Assembly (NCBI GenBank): GCA_964503125.1
Contig: CAZCZE010000005.1
Span: 1-64,000 of the forward strand
Source: FEN-1219 sp964503125
GTDB taxonomy: Bacteria; Pseudomonadota; Gammaproteobacteria; Steroidobacterales; Rariloculaceae
DNA: 64,000 nt
Reading direction: 5' to 3'
Made by a program: the position numbers and the translations under genes. The notes under the pieces are model-generated. The model was not told where the DNA came from. It saw only the letters and a list, made by a program, of their open reading frames with translations, and searched no databases. Positions 17,058 through 24,627 of the stretch are shown in pieces (the first letter of the stretch is position 1; each line of letters begins with the position of its first letter).

Positions 17058-18359
17058 ATGAACACATCGCCATCCGCAGCGTCCGCGGACGTCGGGCGCA
17101 CCACGCTCGCGAAGGTCGGCTGGCGGCTGCTGCCGTTCCTGCTGCTGCTCTACGTCGTCGCTTGGCTCGACCGCGTCAACATCGGTTTTGCGGCGCTGCA
17201 GATGAATGCCGACTTAGGGTTCAGCGCCGCGGTGTACGGTTTCGGCGCCGGCGTGTTCTTCATCGGCTACGCGGCGTTCGAGATACCGAGCAACCTCATC
17301 CTCGCACGCGTCGGCGCACGGCTCTGGATCGCGCGCATCATGATCACGTGGGGCATCTTGTCGGTCGCGATGATGTACGTGCAGGGGCCGATGAGCTTCT
17401 ACGTGCTGCGCTTCCTGCTCGGCGTCGCGGAAGCCGGCTTCCTGCCCGGCATCATCTATTACCTCGGCAACTGGTATCCGGCCGCGGAACGCGCGCGCGC
17501 GGTCTCGTGGTTCATGCTCGCGATTCCGCTCTCGACCGTCATCGGCGGGCCACTCGCAGGTGTAATCCTCGAGCTCGACGGCTGGCACGGGCTCACGGGC
17601 TGGCAGTGGCTGTTCCTGCTCGAAGGCTTGCCCGCCGTCGTGCTCGGCTTCGTCGTGCTCGTGTACCTGACCGATTCGCCGGACAAAGCCGAATGGCTCC
17701 TGCCCGAGCAGCGACAGTGGCTCGCCGAGCGCCTGGCCCGGGAGCAGCGAGCCACGCACGAACGTCACGGCATCGGCCTCCGTGCGGCACTGCTACATCC
17801 CACCGTATGGCTGCTCGGCCTGATCATCTTCGCGTGCCAGTGCGGCAGCTACGGCCTGACTCTGTGGATTCCGCAGATCGTGCAAGGGTTGTCGGGGCTC
17901 GGCAATTTGGCGGTCAGCGCGATCTCGGCGTTGCCGTACGTCGCCGCTGCGATCGGCATGATCGTGATCGGCAGGAGCTCGGATCGCAGCGGCGAACGCC
18001 TGCTGCACATCGCGATTCCGAGCGCGATAGGCGCACTCGGCTTCATCGCCAGCGCCTACTTCGTCTCGCCGGTACCAGGGATGATCGCGCTCACGGTCGC
18101 GGCCGTCGGCGATCTCAGCACACGCGGCCCGTTCTGGACCCTGCCGACGCGCTTCCTCACGGGCAGCGCCGCAGCCGCGGGCATCGGTCTCATCAATACG
18201 CTCGGCTCGCTCGGCGGGTTCGTGGGGCCCTATGCCGTCGGCGTCGTTCGGCAAGTCACGGGCAGCTTCGCGGGCGGTCTCCTGTTCCTCGCGCTACTGC
18301 TGCTGCTCGCCGCCGTCGCCGCCGTGTTGCTGCGCGGCGCCCGCGCGCTCGCCGACTGA
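17058..18359 (+). CDS. MFS transporter, anion:cation symporter (aromatic-acid type)
   Basis: A 433-residue, 12-span major facilitator. It has the ACS-family signature: YVVAWLDRVNIGFAALQM at the start of helix 1, GYAAFEIPSNLIL in helix 2, and RFLLGVAEAGFLPG in helix 4. ACS members import organic anions such as phthalate, hydroxybenzoates, glucarate and tartrate with protons. The next gene on the same strand encodes gallate dioxygenase, so gallate or a related aromatic acid is the likely cargo (inference from position). A 46-base gap separates them. Confidence 0.85.
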   Translation: MNTSPSAASADVGRTTLAKVGWRLLPFLLLLYVVAWLDRVNIGFAALQMNADLGFSAAVYGFGAGVFFIGYAAFEIPSNLILARVGARLWIARIMITWGILSVAMMYVQGPMSFYVLRFLLGVAEAGFLPGIIYYLGNWYPAAERARAVSWFMLAIPLSTVIGGPLAGVILELDGWHGLTGWQWLFLLEGLPAVVLGFVVLVYLTDSPDKAEWLLPEQRQWLAERLAREQRATHERHGIGLRAALLHPTVWLLGLIIFACQCGSYGLTLWIPQIVQGLSGLGNLAVSAISALPYVAAAIGMIVIGRSSDRSGERLLHIAIPSAIGALGFIASAYFVSPVPGMIALTVAAVGDLSTRGPFWTLPTRFLTGSAAAAGIGLINTLGSLGGFVGPYAVGVVRQVTGSFAGGLLFLALLLLLAAVAAVLLRGARALAD

Positions 18360-18369
18360 CCGCCGAAGG

Positions 18370-18375
18370 TATAAT
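18370..18375 (+). promoter_or_regulatory. Candidate -10 box (TATAAT) upstream of gallate dioxygenase
   Basis: A consensus TATAAT lies in the short gap between the MFS and dioxygenase genes, placing a start site near 18382, about 24 bases before the TTG start. No clear -35 hexamer is present. Confidence 0.35.
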
Positions 18376-18405
18376 GAATCCGTTGGTCGCAACGGAGCTT
18401 ACGAT

Positions 18406-19713
18406 TTGGCCAGGATAGTCGGCGGAGTCGCCTCGTCACACACGCCGTCGATCGCTTACGCGGTTGATACCCAAACGGCCGACAACCCCGTGTGGGCGCC
18501 GATCTTCGAGGGCTTCGCGCCCGTACGCGCGTGGCTCGAGAAGCAAGCTCCGGACGTCCTGTTCTACGTCTACAACGACCACGTGACCTCGTTCTTTTTC
18601 GATCATTACTCGAACTTTGCGCTGGGTTTCTCGGCTACGTTTGCCGTGGCCGACGAAGGCGGCGGGCCGAGACCGCTGCCGGCGATCAAAGGCCATCCGG
18701 CCCTCGCAAAGCACATCGCGAACGGGCTCGTCGCGGACGAGTTCGATCTGTCGTTCTTTCAAGCGAAGGGCCTCGACCACGGCGTGTTCTCGCCGCTGTC
18801 CATCATGCTGCCGCACGAGCAGGGCTGGCCCGTGGCCATGGTGCCGTTGCAGGTCGGCGTGCTGCAGTTTCCGATCCCGACGGCGCGGCGCTGCTTCGCG
18901 CTCGGGCGCTCGTTGCGCAAAGCGATTTTGAGTTATCCCGAAGACCTCAAGGTCGCGATCGTCGGCTCCGGCGGGCTCTCCCATCAGGTCAGCGGCGAGC
19001 GTGCGGGGTTCAACAACACGGACTGGGACATGGAGTTTCTCGAGCTCCTCGAGAAGGACCCCGAGAAGCTCACCGAACTGTCCATCGCAGACTACGCGGA
19101 GCGCGGCGGCATCGAGGGCGCGGAAGTCATCATGTGGCTCGTCATGCGTGGCGCGCTGACGCCGAAAGTGCGCAAGATTCATCAGTCGTATGCCATCCCG
19201 ACGATGACCGCGACCGCGACGGTGATCTACGAGGATCAACCCGAGGCCGACGAAACACCGAGCGTCGAGGCCTACGTCGCGCAGGCCCGCCGCGAGTACG
19301 ACGGCGTAGCCACGCTCGAAGGGTCTTACCCGTTCACGCTCGATCGCAGCAGCCGCGCATATCGGCTCAACAAGTATCTGCATGGCATCATTCAACCCGA
19401 GCTCCGTGGCCGGTTCCTCTACGATCGAGAAGGCTCGTACGTGCGGGGCGAGCTCAACGAAGAAGAAAAAGACATGCTGAGACGGCTCGATTGGGCCGCC
19501 TTGATTCGCTACGGCGTCATCTTCTTCATTCTGGAGAAGCTCGCCGCGGCGGTCGGCACGACGAATCAGCACATCTATGCCGCCATGCGCGGCGAATCGC
19601 TCGAGGACTTTCAGAAAACCCGCAAGAACGCGGTGCTGTACTCCGTGGCCGGCACGCACAAAGCCCAGGGCGATCGAGATTCGGCCGCCGAACGTCGGCC
19701 AAAAACCCGGTGA
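18406..19713 (+). CDS. galA: Gallate dioxygenase (LigAB-type extradiol dioxygenase, fused subunits)
   Basis: A 435-residue enzyme that opens the gallate ring to 4-oxalomesaconate with O2 and Fe(II). The N-terminal two-thirds is the LigB catalytic fold: start ARIVGGVASSHTPS with His12, YNDHVTSFFFDHYS with His59, and KGLDHGVFSPLS with His125. Residues ~310-425 are a LigA-like helical domain (YRLNKYLHGIIQPELR, GTTNQHIYAAMRG). The fused order and length match gallate dioxygenases (GalA/DesB) rather than two-subunit protocatechuate 4,5-dioxygenase. The start is TTG at 18406, with GGAG eight bases upstream; homologs begin MARI at this point. Protocatechuate or 3-O-methylgallate as an alternative substrate cannot be excluded. 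Confidence 0.9.
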   Translation: MARIVGGVASSHTPSIAYAVDTQTADNPVWAPIFEGFAPVRAWLEKQAPDVLFYVYNDHVTSFFFDHYSNFALGFSATFAVADEGGGPRPLPAIKGHPALAKHIANGLVADEFDLSFFQAKGLDHGVFSPLSIMLPHEQGWPVAMVPLQVGVLQFPIPTARRCFALGRSLRKAILSYPEDLKVAIVGSGGLSHQVSGERAGFNNTDWDMEFLELLEKDPEKLTELSIADYAERGGIEGAEVIMWLVMRGALTPKVRKIHQSYAIPTMTATATVIYEDQPEADETPSVEAYVAQARREYDGVATLEGSYPFTLDRSSRAYRLNKYLHGIIQPELRGRFLYDREGSYVRGELNEEEKDMLRRLDWAALIRYGVIFFILEKLAAAVGTTNQHIYAAMRGESLEDFQKTRKNAVLYSVAGTHKAQGDRDSAAERRPKTR

Positions 19714-19729
19714 TCGAGGGGCAAGAAGA

Positions 19730-20593
19730 ATGCCGACCATCAGCGACGTTGCCATCATCGACTCGAATACCGCCGAGGCCAAACGCGTCGAATCCGGGTT
19801 GGAACGGACAATCTGCAGCGAGAGTCTGTGCGGCTCGAAGCACCTGACGGTCTATCGGCGAACGATCTCCAAAGGCCGGCAGCTCGCTGTCGATTCGGGC
19901 AACGACTACCACATCGTCTACGTCATGCGCGGGTCGTCGACCGGGCGCGTGCATTTCAAGAACGAAGCCCACGCGGCCGAGGACGGGGCGGGCGTGCTGC
20001 TCGTGCCGGGCGAAGCCGCTCGATTCGACGCCGCGGGAGCGGACCTCGAGCTCTTGCACACCGTCACTCCGAAACCACCGGCCGCCGTCGAAGGCGAGCT
20101 ATCCGGCGGGCCCGGATATTTCTTCAACCGTAAGAAGCTGCGTGCCTTGAGCGATGCGAGCGGCGGCCGTGTGCGCCGTTTCTGCGCCGAGTCGAGCGTG
20201 AGGCTCAAGGACGGCAGTCGACTGACGTCGACCAACGCGATCCAGGCCGGCGAGATGCACTACAACGAGGGCGGTGCGTCGCCTTATCACCTGCACAATG
20301 GCACCGACGCGAACCCGGACGGCGCGGATCACGTCTACATGACGTTCAAGGGCCGCGGCAAGGTCGATGTCGGCGACACCTCGCAGGAAATCGAGCCCGG
20401 CACTCTCGTCTACTTCCCACCCGGCGTGCCGCATCGGCTCAATGCCCATGGCGGCACGCTCGACTACTTCGAGATACAGGCGTGGCGAAGCTTCAAGACC
20501 ACGGTCTTGAGCAAGGAAGCCGCGTCGGGGCTCAAGTGGTACTACGAGCGTGAAGGCAAGGATGCGCCGCTCGTGGAGTGGAACCAGAGCTAG
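19730..20593 (+). CDS. Bicupin protein of the gallate operon
   Basis: A 287-residue protein with two cupin domains. The first, at about 40-110, lacks clear metal ligands. The second, at about 165-260, carries SPYHLHNG near residue 186 and PPGVPHRLNA near 228, giving three histidines of a metal site but no obvious glutamate in the usual place. Cupins include dioxygenases, isomerases and sensor domains. It starts 16 bases after gallate dioxygenase and ends 6 bases before the serine hydrolase, so it is surely in the same operon and may act on gallate or a downstream ring-fission product. That role is inferred from context only. Confidence 0.78.
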   Translation: MPTISDVAIIDSNTAEAKRVESGLERTICSESLCGSKHLTVYRRTISKGRQLAVDSGNDYHIVYVMRGSSTGRVHFKNEAHAAEDGAGVLLVPGEAARFDAAGADLELLHTVTPKPPAAVEGELSGGPGYFFNRKKLRALSDASGGRVRRFCAESSVRLKDGSRLTSTNAIQAGEMHYNEGGASPYHLHNGTDANPDGADHVYMTFKGRGKVDVGDTSQEIEPGTLVYFPPGVPHRLNAHGGTLDYFEIQAWRSFKTTVLSKEAASGLKWYYEREGKDAPLVEWNQS

Positions 20594-20599
20594 GCGCAT

Positions 20600-22114
20600 T
20601 TGGCCGTGCGTCACCACCATCGTTCGCTCATCATCGCCCTCGCCGTCTTCGCGGCGGCCACACTCGTCGCAGCGCCCGCGCACGCGCAGAGCGAGGCGAC
20701 ACGGGCCGCCATCGATCGCGGCATGGAGCAGTTCCAGTTGGATGCCCACGTTCCGGGCATGGTCTGGGGGGTGGTGAAGGACGGGACGCTCGTGTACGTG
20801 AAAGGCGCCGGCCTGCAGGACGTGGACGCCAGGCGGCCGGTCACCGCCGACACGCTGTTCCGCATCGCGTCGATGACGAAGGCCTTCACCGCGCTCTCGA
20901 TCCTGAAGCTGCGGGATGACGGCAGGCTCACGCTCGACGCTCCGGCCGAGACGTACGTGCCCGAGATGAAGGGGTGGACGTACCCGACGGACGACTCGCC
21001 GCGCATCCGCGTGCGCGACCTCATCACTCACACGGCCGGGTTCGTCACCGATGACCCCTGGGGCGACCGCCAGACGCCGCTCCCCGAAGTGGAGTTCACG
21101 CGCCTGCTCGCTGATGGCGTGCCGTTCACGCGGCCGCCGTCCACCGCAATGGAGTACTCGAACTTGGGCTACGCGCTACTCGGCCGCATCATAGCGAACG
21201 TCGCGCAGCAGCCATACGACGAGTTCGTGCAGCGCACGCTGCTCAGGCCGCTGGGCATGACGTCCACGAGCCATCACGTGACGTCGGCACCGGCAGACCG
21301 TCGCGCGCTCGGCTATCGCTGGGAAGACGACGGATGGAAGCTCGAGCCCACGATGGCGCACGGCGCCTTTGGCGCGATGGGCGGCATCCAGACGAGCGCG
21401 AACGACTACGGGAAGTGGGTCGCATTCCTGCTCTCGGCATGGCCCGCGCGCAACGGCGCAGATGGTGGGCCGGTGAGACGGGCATCGGTGCGGGAACTGG
21501 CGCAGGGCGCCAACTACGTCGATGTGCGCCAGCGGCCCGGCGCGAGCGGCTCGGGCGCGTGCCGCGAGGCGTACGCCTATGCCATGGGCTTCGTCGCGGC
21601 CACCGACTGCGAGCTCGGGCTCACGCTCAGCCACGGCGGCGGCTACCCGGGTTACGGCTCGCACGTGCTGTTGTTGCCCGACTACGGCGTGGGCATCTTC
21701 GCGCTGGCCAACCGGACGTACGCGGGCCTGCGTCCGCCTGTGTGGGACGCCGCGGTGACCATGCTACGCGCGGGCGATCTCGTGGCGCGCCCGCAGCAAG
21801 TGTCTCCCGCACTGGCCACCGCCTACGCGGCCGTCGCGAAGATCTTCACTGGAGGCACGCTCGCCAGCGGCGGCGACATCCTGGCGATGAACGTTCTGAT
21901 GGATCGCGACGCGGACGACTGGGCGCGCGACATCGCCGGGCTGAAGGCGCAGGTGGGTGTGTGCGACACGGGCACGCCAGTCACGCCCACCGGCGCCCTG
22001 TCCGGCGCCTTCACGTGGACGTGCGCGACCGGACGCGTGCGCGGGTCGGTGCTGCTGGCGCCCACGCCGGCCCCACGCATCCAGGCCCTGAGCCTGACAC
22101 GCGCGACACCCTGA
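20600..22114 (+). CDS. Exported serine hydrolase of the class C beta-lactamase / esterase VIII family
   Basis: A 504-residue secreted protein with a signal peptide (IIALAVFAAATLVAAPAHAQ). The beta-lactamase-type fold shows the catalytic SxxK as Ser91-Met-Thr-Lys94, the YSN motif in MEYSNLGYALLG, and HGGGYPGYGS as the third motif. The family includes esterases, D-amino peptidases and true beta-lactamases. The position, 6 bases after the cupin gene, suggests an esterase releasing an aromatic acid such as gallate from an ester. This is only a contextual inference. The start is TTG at 20600 (GTG at 20606 is an alternative), with AGG upstream. Confidence 0.82.
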   Translation: MAVRHHHRSLIIALAVFAAATLVAAPAHAQSEATRAAIDRGMEQFQLDAHVPGMVWGVVKDGTLVYVKGAGLQDVDARRPVTADTLFRIASMTKAFTALSILKLRDDGRLTLDAPAETYVPEMKGWTYPTDDSPRIRVRDLITHTAGFVTDDPWGDRQTPLPEVEFTRLLADGVPFTRPPSTAMEYSNLGYALLGRIIANVAQQPYDEFVQRTLLRPLGMTSTSHHVTSAPADRRALGYRWEDDGWKLEPTMAHGAFGAMGGIQTSANDYGKWVAFLLSAWPARNGADGGPVRRASVRELAQGANYVDVRQRPGASGSGACREAYAYAMGFVAATDCELGLTLSHGGGYPGYGSHVLLLPDYGVGIFALANRTYAGLRPPVWDAAVTMLRAGDLVARPQQVSPALATAYAAVAKIFTGGTLASGGDILAMNVLMDRDADDWARDIAGLKAQVGVCDTGTPVTPTGALSGAFTWTCATGRVRGSVLLAPTPAPRIQALSLTRATP

Positions 22115-22184
22115 CACGGTCTCATGGACGTCGATGCCCACGCGGAAACCGTGGGGTTCGGCCGATCCTGTCGCTGTTCTTGGG

Positions 22185-24389
22185 CTAGGCGGTCGCTGCA
22201 GAAAGCTCCGGAGGCCCGAACACGTCGTTCTCCGGCGTGAGCTTCTCGACGCGGCACAAGAGCCCGCGCAGCTGATAGGTGCCCATCTGCGGATCGAACG
22301 GCCCGCGATTGTCGGTCAGGAGGTTGGCGTTCGACTCCCAGATTCCGTACTCAGGGCCGTCCCTCTCCGGGAACCACCAGCCGTGCTCGCAGTGGATCAC
22401 GCGCGCATCGATCTTATTGGTCACGTTCGCGATCTGCTTGATGCGGCCGCGGCGCGTCTCGATCACCATCCATTCGCCGTCCTCGATGCCGTGCTCGGCG
22501 GCCGTGTCCGGGTGGATGTCGCAGAGCGGATCGGGGTGGCCCTTGCGGCACAGCGGCAGTTGCCGGTGCTCCGAGTTGAAAAAGGTCGGGATCCGCCCAC
22601 CGGTCGTGAGGACCAGCGGATAGTCTTCCGCGACCTCGGGCGTGGAGAGCGGGCTTTCCGGCGGTTCCTCATAGTACGGCAGCGGCGCGTAACCCATCGC
22701 CTCGAGCCGCGTCGAGTAGAGTTCGAGCTTGCCGGTCGGCGTCTTGAATCCTTTTTTCTCGTACTTCCGGTATTCCTGCTTCATGTGGATCCAACCCTGC
22801 TCGGTCAGGCCCTTGAAGTCGACTTTCTGGCCGCCGTTCTTGAGCATCTTGTCGAGCACGTCCTCGACGGCCTCCGTGCAGACCGGAAGCTTCATGCGCC
22901 GGGCGAGCTCGACGAATATCTCCTCGTCCGATTTGCATTCGCCCATTCGCACGACTTGCTGGTTGCTCATGACCACGTTGCCCGCAATCGTGGGCAGCGC
23001 GCAGATCTGGTTGAGCTCCGGCCAGGACGCGGCGGGCAGCACGATGTCGGCGAGCTCGGCCGTCGGCGTCATGAAGAGATCGGCGCACACCATGAAGTCG
23101 AGCTTCATGAGCGCCTTGTAGACCATGTTCGTGTTCGCGTACGTCGTCAGCGTGTTGTTGCCGAAGACGAGAAACGCCCTGACGCGATACGGCACTCCCG
23201 TGAGCATCGCGTCGATGAGCGTCGGAATGTGACAGGCCGGAAGGTCGGCGCCTTCGCCGCAGAGCATCTTGAACTTTTCGTACCCCAGCCGCTTCTTCTC
23301 GACTTCCGGATCGAGATTCTCGATCAGGCTGGGGAATTTGCCGGCGCCGTGCATGCCGAAGATCCAACCGCCGGGCACGTCGATGTTGCCCGTGATCGCC
23401 GGGATCATCGATAGAGCGCGGATCGTCTGGATCGTGTTCGGGGTGTGCTCGATCGCGCAGCCCCACTCGAGCATCGCGGGCTTGACCGTCGCGAACAGGC
23501 GCGCGGCCGCGCGAATCTTGTCGGCCGGCACCCAGGTAATGGGCTCGGCCCACTCCGGCGTGAATTTGTGGACGTGCTCGGCGAGCTCCTTGAACCCGTG
23601 CGTGTACTTCTCGCAGAACTCGTGGTCGTAGAGATCTTCCTCGATGATCACGTTGAGAAACGCGAGCCCGAGCGCGTCGTCGGTGCCGGGCCGAAGCTGC
23701 AGCCAGATCTCGGACTTCTTGGCGCAGACCGTCTCGCGCGGATCGATCGTGATGAGTCGCGGTTTGCTCAGCAACGACTCGCGGACGTTGAACCGCGTCT
23801 CGCCGTCGGGGCCCGAATGCGGGGGATTGTGCCCCCAGTACATGATCATCGCCGGCGGCGTGCCGCCCGTGAAATCGCAAACCGGCAGGTCGCCCATCGT
23901 CTGGATGCAGGTGTTGACGCGCGGGTGGAAGCACTGCGCGAACCCAGGCTCGCACCAGTTAGGCGTGCCGAGCGCGTTACCGAAGCGCGACACCCAGCGG
24001 ATGTGATGGCGGCCCGTGCCCGTGCCCATCGCGATCGACTCGGGTCCGGTCTCCGCACGAATCTTGAGAACTTTTTCCGAGATCTCGTCGAGCGCCTCGT
24101 CCCACGAGATGCGCTCCCACTTGCCGGAGCCGCGCGGCCCGATGCGGCGTTGCGGGTATTTCAAGCGGTCGGGGTGATAGACGAGCTGCGTGGTCGCCGC
24201 GCCGATCGGGCAGAGGTAGCCGTGATTCAAGGGGCCTTCGGGGTCGCCCTCGACCTTGACGAGCTTGCCGTCCTGGACGTGCATCAGCGCGCTACAGCCG
24301 CCGTGGCAGCTCCGGCAAACGCTCTTCAAGACCTTGACGTTTTCCGGCATCTCGGTCGTGGCTCGGGCAGACAGTCTCGTTGCGCTCAA
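22185..24389 (-). CDS. Single-subunit molybdopterin (Mo/W) oxidoreductase-family enzyme with N-terminal [4Fe-4S] motif
   Basis: A 734-residue DMSO-reductase-superfamily enzyme. An N-terminal [4Fe-4S] motif is formed by Cys25, Cys28, Cys32 and Cys60 (CRSCHGGC...C). The bis-MGD folds are signalled by WERISWDEALDEI, IDPRETVCAKKSEIWLQLRPGTDDALGL and ITGNIDVPGGW, with a C-terminal MopB_CT domain (PLVLTTGGRIPTFFNSEHR). Cys153 in FAQCFHP aligns with the metal-ligand cysteine position. No Tat signal is seen, so it is cytoplasmic. Size and ligand resemble the group containing acetylene hydratase and many uncharacterised aromatic-locus enzymes. The start is TTG with GAGGA upstream. It is divergent from the transhydroxylase-like unit. 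Confidence 0.85.
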   Translation of the reverse strand: MSATRLSARATTEMPENVKVLKSVCRSCHGGCSALMHVQDGKLVKVEGDPEGPLNHGYLCPIGAATTQLVYHPDRLKYPQRRIGPRGSGKWERISWDEALDEISEKVLKIRAETGPESIAMGTGTGRHHIRWVSRFGNALGTPNWCEPGFAQCFHPRVNTCIQTMGDLPVCDFTGGTPPAMIMYWGHNPPHSGPDGETRFNVRESLLSKPRLITIDPRETVCAKKSEIWLQLRPGTDDALGLAFLNVIIEEDLYDHEFCEKYTHGFKELAEHVHKFTPEWAEPITWVPADKIRAAARLFATVKPAMLEWGCAIEHTPNTIQTIRALSMIPAITGNIDVPGGWIFGMHGAGKFPSLIENLDPEVEKKRLGYEKFKMLCGEGADLPACHIPTLIDAMLTGVPYRVRAFLVFGNNTLTTYANTNMVYKALMKLDFMVCADLFMTPTAELADIVLPAASWPELNQICALPTIAGNVVMSNQQVVRMGECKSDEEIFVELARRMKLPVCTEAVEDVLDKMLKNGGQKVDFKGLTEQGWIHMKQEYRKYEKKGFKTPTGKLELYSTRLEAMGYAPLPYYEEPPESPLSTPEVAEDYPLVLTTGGRIPTFFNSEHRQLPLCRKGHPDPLCDIHPDTAAEHGIEDGEWMVIETRRGRIKQIANVTNKIDARVIHCEHGWWFPERDGPEYGIWESNANLLTDNRGPFDPQMGTYQLRGLLCRVEKLTPENDVFGPPELSAATA

Positions 24390-24627
24390 GATCGTTTCCT
24401 CGTCGGATTCAGGAGGAGATACGCGGCAATTTTTTCAAGCTTAACAGAACCCTCCAGAGCTTATCGACGTGGTGCCCTCGGGGCCGGCTCGACCTTTACG
24501 ATCGGCGGCCGAGACCGTACCCTAGGGCCCGGAATTCTTGCGCCGGCAACTCCACGGTACACCGCTAAAAGGCGTGGGGCGCCCGCGTCCAAGCTCGCCA
24601 TTTTGTCAACAAAGTCACGACACGGGG

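Noticed and set aside
20600..22114. Interpretation of the serine hydrolase as a beta-lactamase resistance gene
   Set aside because: SxxK, YSN and HGG motifs are shared by esterases and peptidases of the same fold; the context (gallate operon) and weak match to true class C enzymes do not support a resistance call.
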